The position numbers and the translations under genes were made by a program. The notes under the pieces were generated by a model. That model did no database searches. It was not told the DNA's origin and saw only the letters and a list, made by a program, of their open reading frames with translations. Of a stretch of 64,000 bases of DNA, positions 24,359 to 33,536 are shown piece by piece (position 1 is the first letter of the stretch; each line of letters begins with the position of its first letter). The stretch comes from Whalleya microplaca (Eukaryota; Ascomycota; Sordariomycetes; Xylariales; Xylariaceae): assembly GCA_022497155.1 (NCBI GenBank), contig MU385721.1, positions 806,001-870,000 on the forward strand, given 5' to 3'.

Positions 24359-26603
24359 TCAATAGAAGCCACCACCGCGGCGGCGGCGATCGTGGCGGTT
24401 TCGAGGATGCCAGCCGGGATCGAATCCGCCACGGCCATGTCCACGTCCGTGACCGTGACCGCGAGGTCCTTTCGGACCGCGGGGCTCCGGACGTCGACCC
24501 TCTCGCACATCCGCAATAGGCTCCTCAACTTCTTCCTCATATTCCTCCCATTCATCCTTAATGTATCGGTGGAAGGTCTCCCTTTCTCGTTCAGCTTCAT
24601 CTGCGTCGAAGAGGAATCGTGTCGTCCCCTCCGGCCCCTTAGACCCACGCTTAATGGTACTGTCGGTTCTAGGAGTGCCTGGCGAGATTGGAGAGTTATT
24701 CGACGGCGTGAGCGGTGTCTTGTCAGCCTCGCAATCCTTGCATTGATTCAGAAAGCGTGGCATACGGTAGCGCGTGATCTTCTCGTTGATCTTAATCTGT
24801 ATATCAATGAAGACCTGCAGGTCGAACATAGGGCCAACCTTAGTGGCCTTGTTGTGCTGTGTATAGAGGTCAAGAAGATCAAGCATGATCTCGAAAACGG
24901 CCTGGTCATCCGTATGCCAATCAAAGGGATCCAGCTGTTTGAATTCTTCAAGATGCTTGCCAGTGACCTGCGCAGTAAGCTGAGCGATCGCAAGAGCGCA
25001 TGTAAACGAGGTGTGCTTCAGGGGCCCAAACGTCTTGTACAGATCGATAGACATTCTGAAGGCGATGGGAAAGAAGGACTTGGCTTCATCTCTGTTTGGC
25101 AGAATCTGCTTGACAATCTTGGCAAGGGCCTTCTGTGTGTTGCGGACACGAAAATCGAAGTTGATTGCCTCCACAATATACCGTTCGAGACCAATTATCA
25201 TTTTGGAAGGCTGGTCGAATATCTGCAAATAAAATTAGCCTCTACGGAATGGGATGAATAGATAAAGGGGCAATGAACATACCTTGTCATCCTGTGTGGT
25301 CTGATGATCAGGGTTCTTGATGTTGTGGTTAGCACACAAGATCTCCCGAGACTTCTTCAGAGTATCCTCGACTTTGCAGGCAACAAAGAGGCAAGCTAGA
25401 GCTGCATCGTTGTAATTGTATTCTGCACCAGGATGCTTCAGGCGGAATCGATGATAGAAGGTGCAGGCAGTATCGTAGGTCTTCACCGGCCTATCATGGA
25501 TATGTGTCAGTAATCTAAGCAGAATGTGAGAAGGAAATGACCTACAGTTGAAGAGCCTGCCGAATATCTTGAATCAACTGGATACCAAGAAGGCGGTAGT
25601 TATCCTCCCACGCAGGATCCGAGTTCATATTCGCAAGCTTGCGGCGAATTCTTGCTTCGTGGTCATATTGATGGCCAACTTTGATAGTTCCGACATGCGG
25701 ACCGGGAAGAGCCTGACGCTCTCCCGTCAAACCGTTCTTAGCGGCCTGGTCGGGTGCCATGTTGCTTAAGCAGACAAGATCAATAGCCTGACTAGCTGTT
25801 CCCCTCAAACTTCTGGCATAGATCTTATCACTCTTAGAAAACGGGGGAAGAATGCAAAATGCCTCTGTAACAGAGTGAATAGCACTGTGGTCTAGATATT
25901 CGTCAAAACCATTGATGAGCTGGAATAGTCTGTCCCGACGTTGGCTAGCAGCAGACGTTGCAGGCGTAATAGTAATGTTAGAATCGTCAGAATCTTCAGA
26001 CTTGTCAGACTTGTCAGACTCATCAGATCCGTCGGAATCGATGTCGGAATCGTAGCCGGATTTGGTATCAGGGAGAGTGCCACGGCAAAGGGCGCAGTTG
26101 TCTTTCCGGTGACCTCGAAAAGAGCTGAAACCTAGGCCCTGCTGGCTATGATCCAGTGACGCGACGCGATGCTCAGGATGGAAAGTTGAAGGAACTCGGC
26201 GACGAACAGGGGGAGGGAAATAAGGCGAATCAAAGATACTAGTTGAATCCCTTGAGTATTGGGTGGAGGCCCGGTGAGGGTTGCTGGTGTTGCTAGCCGT
26301 CGCAACCTGGCGGCTATCAACTGGGTTGAGCCGGAGAGGATTGAAGGAAAGGTCATAAGCCGAGCTGCGTTGAAAGGTAGAATTTCGGGCATTGTAGGCG
26401 CTTGGACCAAAATGGGGCTGATTAATCCCTAGCGCGAAATCGATAGCAGACGTATCGATAACTTCTGGATCGCTATCCGTATCGATATCCATCGTATCGA
26501 TAGTGGTGGATGGGGCAATCGGCATTAAATCCGGCATTAAATCCGGCAGATTGGGCACCGCCTCCGTGCCCGGCATATGCGGAGGTTCCTCCGGTGCATA
26601 CAT
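24359..26603 (-). CDS. CTK2: CTD kinase I cyclin subunit Ctk2, with long N-terminal extension
   Basis: Cyclin-family regulatory subunit expected to pair with the Ctk1/CDK12-like kinase that phosphorylates Ser2 of the RNA polymerase II tail. Exons 26603-25546, 25490-25283 and 25222-24359; 709 residues. The cyclin part begins near residue 300 with GPHVGTIKVGHQYDHEARIR and has NMNSDPAWEDNYRLLGIQL, PVKTYDTACTFYHRFRL, DAALACLFVACKVEDT, ILCANHNIKNPDHQTTQDDK and SKMIIGLERYIVEAINFDFR, all Ctk2 hallmarks. A C-terminal tail is rich in Glu then Arg/Gly/His. Residues 1-281 are unusual: a CALC pair (Cys170, Cys173), a Ser/Asp run at about 183-208 and a helical block 220-280. A second start at Met282 (ATG at 25760) would give a normal 428-residue Ctk2. 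The gene is divergent from PPT1. Confidence 0.85.
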
Positions 26604-27196
26604 CGGATTGATTTGAGCTTGCAGCCGGGATCAACACATGATGACTTGAAACTAGCGTATTTAGGTGAAATGCAGAAAGGTTACAGTAGAAGGGAAATGC
26701 AAATGACGTCAGTGAATTGATGTTACGAATTGTGCAGGTGTGTGTATGCACAGATAAGCAGCAGGGTGTTGGGGAGTGAACTCATCTCCCATTATTTTAG
26801 ATTGCCGGTCCAAGCCGGGAAACTCCATTCCATCATGTCCCGGACTCTAACTACAGCGGGCACAGCTTCCATTACAATTTCACATAAAAGACATATGGCG
26901 AGCACACCCTGTCTGATGAGTACATGCGTACATGCGTACATGCGTACATGCGTACATGAGTACATGGCCAATACCTACCGGCTGGCTGCCAGCTGGACTG
27001 ACACCGGTGACCTGATCTAATGGGGAGCTCCATTAAGGTCCAGGTCGGTCCAGTCCATGGCCCGATGCAGCAGCTCAGCCACTTCCCGAAAGCTTCATGC
27101 CCAGACAGCAAAAGGCAGGCTCCTTTTCCCTCGCATCCAACACAAATCAAAACATTGCAAATTCATGACTTTCATCCATCGTGGCATCTGAAATAG
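26604..27196. promoter_or_regulatory. Divergent promoter region between CTK2 and PPT1
   Basis: The 593-bp space separates two start codons on opposite strands, so it must hold both promoters. It contains the 8-bp tandem repeat at 26920-26967. No individual transcription-factor site is claimed. Confidence 0.5.
26920..26967. repeat. Six tandem copies of an 8-bp unit (GTACATGC)
   Basis: Units of GTACATGC are repeated four times exactly, followed by two copies with a changed last base (GTACATGA, GTACATGG). The unit contains the palindromic GTAC and ACATG words. It sits in the shared promoter of CTK2 and PPT1. Confidence 0.9.
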
Positions 27197-28231
27197 ATGC
27201 ACACATCCATCATAAACATGACCCTACTACAGAAACTACCCATATTCCTGACCTTGGCCTCCGCGATCCGCTCCGTTCTCGCAACCCCCACCATCCAAAG
27301 CCCAGCCATCCGCTCCCGCTCCTCCTCCTCCTCCAACAACAACGATGATGAAGACGATACGCCCCTACCCCTGGTGATCTGGCACGGGCTGGGCGACACC
27401 TTTTCGGCGGAGGGCCTACAATCCGTCGGCGAGCTGGCCGAGAAGATCAACCCGGGCACCTTCGTGTACTACGTGCGGATGGACGAGAGCGCGTCGAACG
27501 ACCGCACGGCGACCTTCTACGGCAACGTGACGGAGCAGGTGGCCAAGGTGTGCGCGGACCTGGCCTCGCACCCGATCCTGTCGACGGCGCCGGCGATCGA
27601 CGCCGTGGGCTTCAGCCAGGGCGGGCAATTCCTGCGGGCGTACGTGGAGCGCTGCAACGCGCCGCCCGTGCGCTCGCTCGTCACCTTCGGCTCCCAGCAC
27701 AACGGCATCGTCGACTACCGCGCCTGCTCCGCCGCCGACTGGCTATGCAAGGGCGCCATGGCCCTGCTGCACAGCAACACCTGGAGCGCGTGGGTGCAGA
27801 GCCGGCTCGTCCCCGCCCAGTACTTCCGCGACCCCCGCGACCTGGACAGCTACCTCGAGTCCTCCAACTTCCTGGCCGATGTCAACAACGAGCGCGAGCT
27901 GAAGAACAAGACCTATGCCGAAAACATCGCGAAGCTCGAGAACCTGGTCATGTACATCTTCGAGGACGATACCACCGTCATCCCCAAGGAGACGGGGTGG
28001 TTCGAGGAGGTCAACGGGACGGAGATCACGCCGCTCAGGGAACGCCCGATATACACGGAAGATTGGATCGGGCTGAAGGCACTGGACAAGAAGGGTGGGT
28101 TGGTATTCAAGACGAACCCGGGCGAGCACATGCAGGTATCCGATCAAGCGCTGGAGGAGACATTTACCGAGTTCTTCGGGCCATTGACGAAGAGCTTCTC
28201 GAGAGACAGCCAAGTGTCGGATGAGTTGTAA
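27197..28231 (+). CDS. PPT1: Palmitoyl-protein thioesterase (PPT1-like)
   Basis: Single-exon gene for a 344-residue lysosomal/vacuolar-type lipase that removes fatty acyl groups from S-acylated proteins. An N-terminal signal sequence is visible (MTLLQKLPIFLTLASAIRSVLA, residues 8-29), followed by a Ser/Asn/Asp-rich spacer. The domain starts at PLVIWHGLGDTF (57-69). The nucleophile elbow is GFSQGGQF with Ser140; the likely acid is Asp258 in EDDTTVIPKE, and the histidine is His311 in NPGEHMQVS, giving the full triad. SQHNG and CSAADWL segments are also typical. Sequons NVT, NKT and NGT suggest glycosylation. Met8 could be an alternative start. It is divergent from CTK2 and tail to tail with the Cic1/Utp30 gene at 230 bp. 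Confidence 0.93.
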   Translation: MHTSIINMTLLQKLPIFLTLASAIRSVLATPTIQSPAIRSRSSSSSNNNDDEDDTPLPLVIWHGLGDTFSAEGLQSVGELAEKINPGTFVYYVRMDESASNDRTATFYGNVTEQVAKVCADLASHPILSTAPAIDAVGFSQGGQFLRAYVERCNAPPVRSLVTFGSQHNGIVDYRACSAADWLCKGAMALLHSNTWSAWVQSRLVPAQYFRDPRDLDSYLESSNFLADVNNERELKNKTYAENIAKLENLVMYIFEDDTTVIPKETGWFEEVNGTEITPLRERPIYTEDWIGLKALDKKGGLVFKTNPGEHMQVSDQALEETFTEFFGPLTKSFSRDSQVSDEL

Positions 28232-28461
28232 GATTGGACATAGCCATTAGTGTGTACTTTTAAGGAGTCTTTCGGGTCATCAGTTTGGATGGGATACCTA
28301 GGTTAACTTTGCGAGACATTTTTCATCGAAGATTACTTCTCTAAATATGCTATTTTGTTTCCCACCCAGCATTACGCCATGAATCATTTTCTATACATGC
28401 TAATGACTCCCCAACTCCTTGTGATGAAGTACATGTACCGGTTATCTGGACATCAGGCACC

Positions 28462-29671
28462 CTAGACCTCCAGAGCCTTCTTGGCCGCCTTCTTTTGCTT
28501 TTTTAATGCTGCTTTCCGGTCCGCGATCTCCTTGTCAAGTTTGAAGTCATCGCCCTCAGGGACCTTAGCAGCCTTGCTCTTCTTCGCCTTCTTTGCCACG
28601 GGTTCGGGCTCGACGGTCTGTCCCTCGAGCGATTTCCGCTTCTTGCCGATATTCGCCCTCTCGCTCTGCAGAAGAGCCTTCGCCTCCTCGGAATCATCCG
28701 CCACAACGTCCTTCTGCTCCAGCCACAGCTCGTCCGTCAGCCAGATGGGCAGCGCAGCGGTCTCGGGTCCCTTGATGTAGATGCTCTTGACGTTTTTCCA
28801 CTGTCCCGACACGAACTTCTCCACCAGGGTCTTGGCTACCACGTCTACGTTCTCGGCGATCTGCTTCGCGGACCAGCTGGCGTTTCCCACTCGAATCGCC
28901 GTGTTGACGGTCGGTGAAAGGTTGACGAGCGCTGCGCCGGATGCCCGCTCGATCTCGCCAGCCAACTGGACTGATGTGCATGCATTGACGGTATCTGCGT
29001 CCTTCACTCTCTTGACTCTCTTCCCGTCGGTCTTCGGTATGCGGGCCTGGATCTCAACAGGGATGGGTCTCTTCGCGGTGGTCTTGTAGAATGTCTTGCC
29101 CAATATAGCTGGTAGGCGGTTGATTATTCTAGTATCTCCCAAGAAAACATCATGGTCGGCGAACAGCTGGCGCTGCGCTTCGTACGCCCTGAATTTTGCC
29201 TTCAGCTTCGCGACGTCGATGACCCTCGTGACCCGCTTGCGCCACTCGGTGGGGAAGTCGTCGGAAGCGATCAAGTTCTTGTACGCTCGTTGGGGCTCGG
29301 CGGTGATCAGGCAGATGCGCATCTCGGGGTCGGTATTCAGTGGGTGAGGCACAACGATCTTGCCAGGCTTCAGGTTTCGGGAAACTGCCATGTGTCTCTT
29401 CGTCGTGAGGGTCAACCATATAGGCAGGTCGCTGTTGGTTTCTTCATCGTCTGAAGCGGCCAGTAGATCCTTCTTCTCCGAATTGGCTGCCTTCTCCTTG
29501 GAAGCCTTCTTCATATGCGCAAGCAGCGCCTTTCCAGCCTTCAAGGTCTGGGGAGAAAAGAGTTAGGACCAGTGGACTTGCGTTCTAGATTTCGCAAAAA
29601 CGAACCTGATTAGGGTCTATCAGAGAGACCGTAGTATCACTCCGTAGAGTGACCGTTTTTGAGGGCGCCAT
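28462..29671 (-). CDS. Ribosomal L1-domain ribosome-assembly protein (Cic1/Utp30 family)
   Basis: Predicted nucleolar 383-residue protein of the L1-domain group that contains yeast Cic1 and Utp30 and human RSL1D1, which act in pre-rRNA processing and 60S/90S assembly. Exon 1 29671-29606 (MAPSKTVTLRSDTTVSLI...), intron 58 nt, exon 2 29547-28462. The L1 domain spans roughly residues 45-290: LPIWLTLTTKRHM, KPGKIVVPHPL, MRICLITAEPQRAYKNL, then the RLPAILGKTFYKT segment and SWSAKQIAENVD. The C-terminal 80 residues are Lys/Ala-rich and basic (KKAKKSK, KKQKKAAKKALEV), as expected for nucleolar localisation. The length and the basic tail fit Cic1 better than the shorter Utp30, but this cannot be decided here. 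Confidence 0.88.
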
Positions 29672-30551
29672 GATTCTGTAGGAGTGTGATGGCTATTATC
29701 GGAAAAGTTGTTCAATCGCAAATGGACTGGATCGATTTATTACTTGCCCGTGGGGCAGATGGAAATTTTTAGCAATGGTCCAAGCGTCCGTCGAAAAAAG
29801 GCTTTCGGCTTTTCTGGATGGCTGGAACGTTTTCCCCACATGTCACCCTTGCTAACAAGCCAATCAGCTTGAGCCTATGTAAACGAAATATCTCTTTTGG
29901 GGCAGCAGTAGATTGTGTACCCGCAGATGAAAGTACCCGAAATGTCTCACTTGCTAAGAATCAGACATACAACACAGTAGTAGAATAATAAGTTTTTTGC
30001 TTAAACGACCCCAGGGTCCTTGGGTTCTAATACTTGAATGTTCAACATGTATATAGAATGTAAAAAGGCCTACTTCATAAAAATGTAAAGTACCTTCTGT
30101 TGACAATATAATAAGAGACACAACAACGAGTTATTGTCAGTGTAGGACAAAGTAGTGAAGGGAATAATGTGTTGATTGAGTCCAAGGTTAAGCTAGAAGG
30201 CAAAGTCCCTTACATATGTACATTCAGGCGGCGGCTAAGTGTAGGCCTGTATAGTAGTGGGCCTCAGCCCTACGAACGTATCTCAATAGGCTTAATCAAG
30301 TAGTTGATAGCCATGTGAAGCTCTGAAACCTCTGAACACTGAATCAATCTATGAGATATACAGAAGATGGCTTGTTCGTTTCAATCCAGTAGGTTGGGTC
30401 TCATGGTTCATTAATAGTTAAGCATGGAAGCTAGTCTCCCCATGCCCAATAGGTGCAATGCTCTTTACAAGCATATCAATTACAGCAAAACATACACTCG
30501 TATAAGTTATATTTAAGTATCTCTTAACATAAGAGACCAATGTTCATATCC
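29672..30551. other. AT-rich intergenic region
   Basis: About 0.9 kb without a supported gene. No remnant of the missing C-terminal half of CAP was recognised downstream (left) of the gene that follows. Confidence 0.45.
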
Positions 30552-31457
30552 TTAAGACTCGGTCTTGATCAAGTCGTAGCTCTGACCATTATAGTTCCAG
30601 CTTATACCGTAGGGGTAATATTCCTTGACAAGGTTTGAGAGATCGCGAAAGACTTGATAGAATGACTGAACCCATTCCACATGCCTAGAGTCTCTGAGTA
30701 TTGGCCAGAGTTAGTATTCGTCACATAAGTAGTTGATCAATTGAGAGACATAAGGGCGCTCTTACCTTCCCTTGTACTCCTTCATCACCTTATTTCCGAA
30801 ATATTGGCTGTAACCTAGATATTGATCGACATGCCTGAAAGGGCTCACTTCGACATATATCCAGCCCATGACACCTATCCCGTCAGCAACGGAGCTCAGA
30901 TGGTCGTATGTCTTGTCGCCACGGCTGTGTTCTTTGATCTCTATGATATCCGCAATAGCGTCGCTCATGGGCCGGATAAGTTTTTGAAACCCCATCGCGT
31001 CAGGCTTGGTGGCTTTGGTCGATAAAAGCAGAATTTTCCGCTGCTCCTGAAAAGCATTGAGGAGGCGCGTAGCTTGCCTTCCCAGGGGATCGCCAAGTTC
31101 CTTGCTCAAACTTACGTATCTACCAACACTAGTAGAGAGAAAGCGGTCGAACTCTTCGATGGGCCGAGGCAGAGGCAGAGGCTCATTGACAGTCTGAGGA
31201 CTCGAGGGCAAAATAGAACGGGTTATGACAGAGGTTGTTGAATCGCTGGTGGGATGTGGCGGAACGCTGGTCGGTTTCATGCTGGTAATAATGGAATCCT
31301 CTGGGTTTTCAGGATATGTGGCCATGTCTTCTAGTCTCGACGCAAGGACTTCGAGCCTAAGAAATGGAAAGAAAATCAGCAGGGCTCCTCTAAAGCAGAA
31401 GGGGATGTAATACCTCATGAGCAGCGTGCTCATGTTGTGCATGTTTCCGGGCGCCAT
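30552..31457 (-). CDS. CAP/Srv2-like protein with N-terminal domain only
   Basis: Predicted 258-residue homologue of the cyclase-associated protein. Exons 31457-31414, 31356-30766, 30693-30552; introns of 57 and 72 nt; phases agree. Exon 1 codes for MAPGNMHNMSTLLM and, across the splice, the RLEVLASRLED motif (RLExxxxRLE), the known adenylyl-cyclase-binding coiled coil of CAP. A Ser/Pro/Thr linker follows, then the helical folded domain: IEEFDRFLSTSVGRYVSLSKEL, QEQRKILLLSTKATKPD, MSDAIADIIEIKE, HLSSVADGIGVMGWIYVE and HVEWVQSFYQVF. The protein ends 14 codons after the point where normal CAP enters its polyproline and WH2 regions (ISWNYNG). The CARP/C-CAP actin-binding half is absent, although full CAP is about 530 residues. 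It may be a truncated paralogue. Confidence 0.8.
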
Positions 31458-32524
31458 GACGGATGTTTCATTATAATGTCCGCGATTGTGAACTTGCTCA
31501 AGAGATATTGATATTTTCCCTGCCATTTATTGCTGTTTTGGTCAGGCAGCAACTCGACCTTATCGACTGACATATGAACGTGCGGAGTAGGCAGACAATT
31601 TGCCCCCCGGGCAACAGCAACCACTACATAGGTAACATAAGATGTGTAACTCCGTTAGGTGATTAGTAGCGACGAGCGTTAGGCTTTAGCACGTTGCCGA
31701 CCTGAAATACATAGTGGTCGAAATTGTCTGAATCAAGTTGCGGTCATTCGGGGTATGGAGCCACGGGCCTGCAGGCCGGCGAATAGGAGTACTATATCCT
31801 TCAATCAATAAATACATCTCCCAACAACATAAAACTCCCTTGAGCATCGTAAGAGGATATTCAACGGTTTCGAATCCTTTGATACTGTCTCAACTCATTA
31901 TTCACTGTCGTGTAATTGTATGGAATATACTAATCATGGCTGAGAATGTAAATGTTGACCAACTCCTAGATATACTCATGCCGAAGGTACATACCAGAAC
32001 ACTCTCCAGAATTTCAGACCACAAAATCGATCCTCTCAGCGTCGTAGAGTTTCCAATATGATTTGAACGAATTTTCGAAGCAAGTGCCATGGCTATCTAT
32101 TCGGGTGTTTCTAGCAACCCTAGTACAAAGGAAGGCCACTCTCGAGATACGATGAAGCTGGAACAAGGTTGGACCTACATTGATCGACAAATGCTCAATA
32201 GCAGTGTCATACGCTACCTTATTTATGAAATGTATGCCTCTAGCAGGTATCTTCTATATGGGTAGGTCCCAACGCTATTGATGATATCCGTCTTGCAAGA
32301 CTGTCGCCGTATAGGTAAGGTTCATGTAGAGTGATCGAGTAAATTAGAAGGAGACAGCGAAATACCAGGAGCCCTTACGAGTTCTTCTGGGATCATATGA
32401 GTAGGAATATCCTTCTGCATCTCGCAGCGCAAGACGCCTACGTACCTTAAGCTCTATCTAAGGAGGCTGAACCTAGTCAGCTAATCTTGATATTGTAAAG
32501 AGACCATTTGTCGATGACATTTCA
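31458..32524. other. Intergenic region with short uncertain frames
   Basis: No supported gene. A start at 31936 followed by a 17-codon frame and a possible donor (GTACAT), and a 58-codon frame starting at 32089, look partly protein-like, but no joined model or family was found. They could be remnants of a decayed gene. Confidence 0.35.
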
Positions 32525-33536
32525 TCACAGCCCTAGTACCTTTGCTTCTTTCTCTGAATTCAAACCAATGGTCCAGTTCACCGTATCATAAGATTCGGCT
32601 TGCTGGCCGCTTTGCATCCAAGCCCACGTGTCTTTTACAGTATCGGTAACCGGCCGCATCTTCAAGCCAGCTGCACGTGCTTTACTAACATCCCAACTAT
32701 ACATCGAGCAGTGATCCACGGTGTTGGGCGGAAGCCAACAGGGCAACTCTGTCCACGGCTCAATGCCGGCTTCGAGAATCACCTCCGGTGACGTCCACTT
32801 CAACTCTGCATGCTTCCCGGTAACGGCATTGGCCTCCTCAAGGAGCTCGCCCATGGTCGTGGCACCAATATCACCATTTGCCGTGTAAGAGCCTGCGAGT
32901 CGGGTCTCGGCAGCATTCACAAGGAACTCGGCCAGATCTCGGACGTCGACGAACTGGATCGGGTTGTCTCGGGGGCCTGGCGCAAGTACAGGACCTCCGC
33001 GGCGCATACGGTTGAGCCACCAGAAGAGCCGGTTGCTACTCGGCGAGTAGTCTCCAAGCCCGAAGATCATGCCCGCACGGGCAAATAGAACCGGAATTCC
33101 CTGCTGTTTGCCGTTTTCTTCAGCGATAACTTCTGCGAGGCGCTTGTTAACGATATAACCGTTGGGCTCCGGCTGGCTGACGTCGGCGAGCGGCGTATCT
33201 TCAGTGCGAGAAATCAGCGACGCGCTATCCGGCTGTTGGTACACGCTGATGCTAGAGACGTAGGCGTAGTATCTAAAACGCCCAGCGAGTGCGGTCCAAG
33301 CGTTCGTAACGGCAGCAGGGTGGCCCTGCCAAGTGTCGATCACGGCGTCAAACGCGAGGCCGCTCAGACCTTCGTAGTCGTCACTATTAAGCCGATCACC
33401 CGTGATTGAAATAGCTCCTTCCGGGGTAGGCTTGCTCCCACGATGGAATGTTGTTACCTGGTGACCACGCTTAAGGGCCTCGATGGCTATTACCCGCCCG
33501 ACCCTACCTTGTCCCGCCGAGAATGAGCAAGCGCAT
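32525..33536 (-). pseudogene. NAD-dependent epimerase/reductase with N-terminal frameshift
   Basis: Extended-SDR (NAD-dependent epimerase/dehydratase) protein of about 337 residues. The N-terminal ATG at 33536 starts MRLLILGGTR, the expected Rossmann beta-strand and glycine loop, but the frame hits TAG at once. The continuation VGRVIAIEALKRGHQVTTFH is in another frame, one base off, near 33502-33510. The span of 1012 bases is one more than a multiple of three. The rest is intact to the stop at 32525: AFDAVIDTWQ, YYAYVSSISVY (catalytic Ser region), NGYIVNKRLAE (YxxxK), LFARAGMIFG, RGGPVLAPGPRDNPIQFVDV and a C-terminal sugar-epimerase-like end. No intron of acceptable size fixes the break. The closest family members I know are bacterial reductases, so gene transfer is possible. 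It is a recent pseudogene or has a sequence error. Confidence 0.7.

Noticed and set aside
24392..25261. 289-codon plus-strand open frame
   Set aside because: Antisense to the CTK2 cyclin exon, which has clear family motifs.
27550..28224. 224-codon frame overlapping PPT1 in another frame, same strand
   Set aside because: PPT1 frame has the full catalytic triad; the other is an Arg/Pro-rich product of GC bias.
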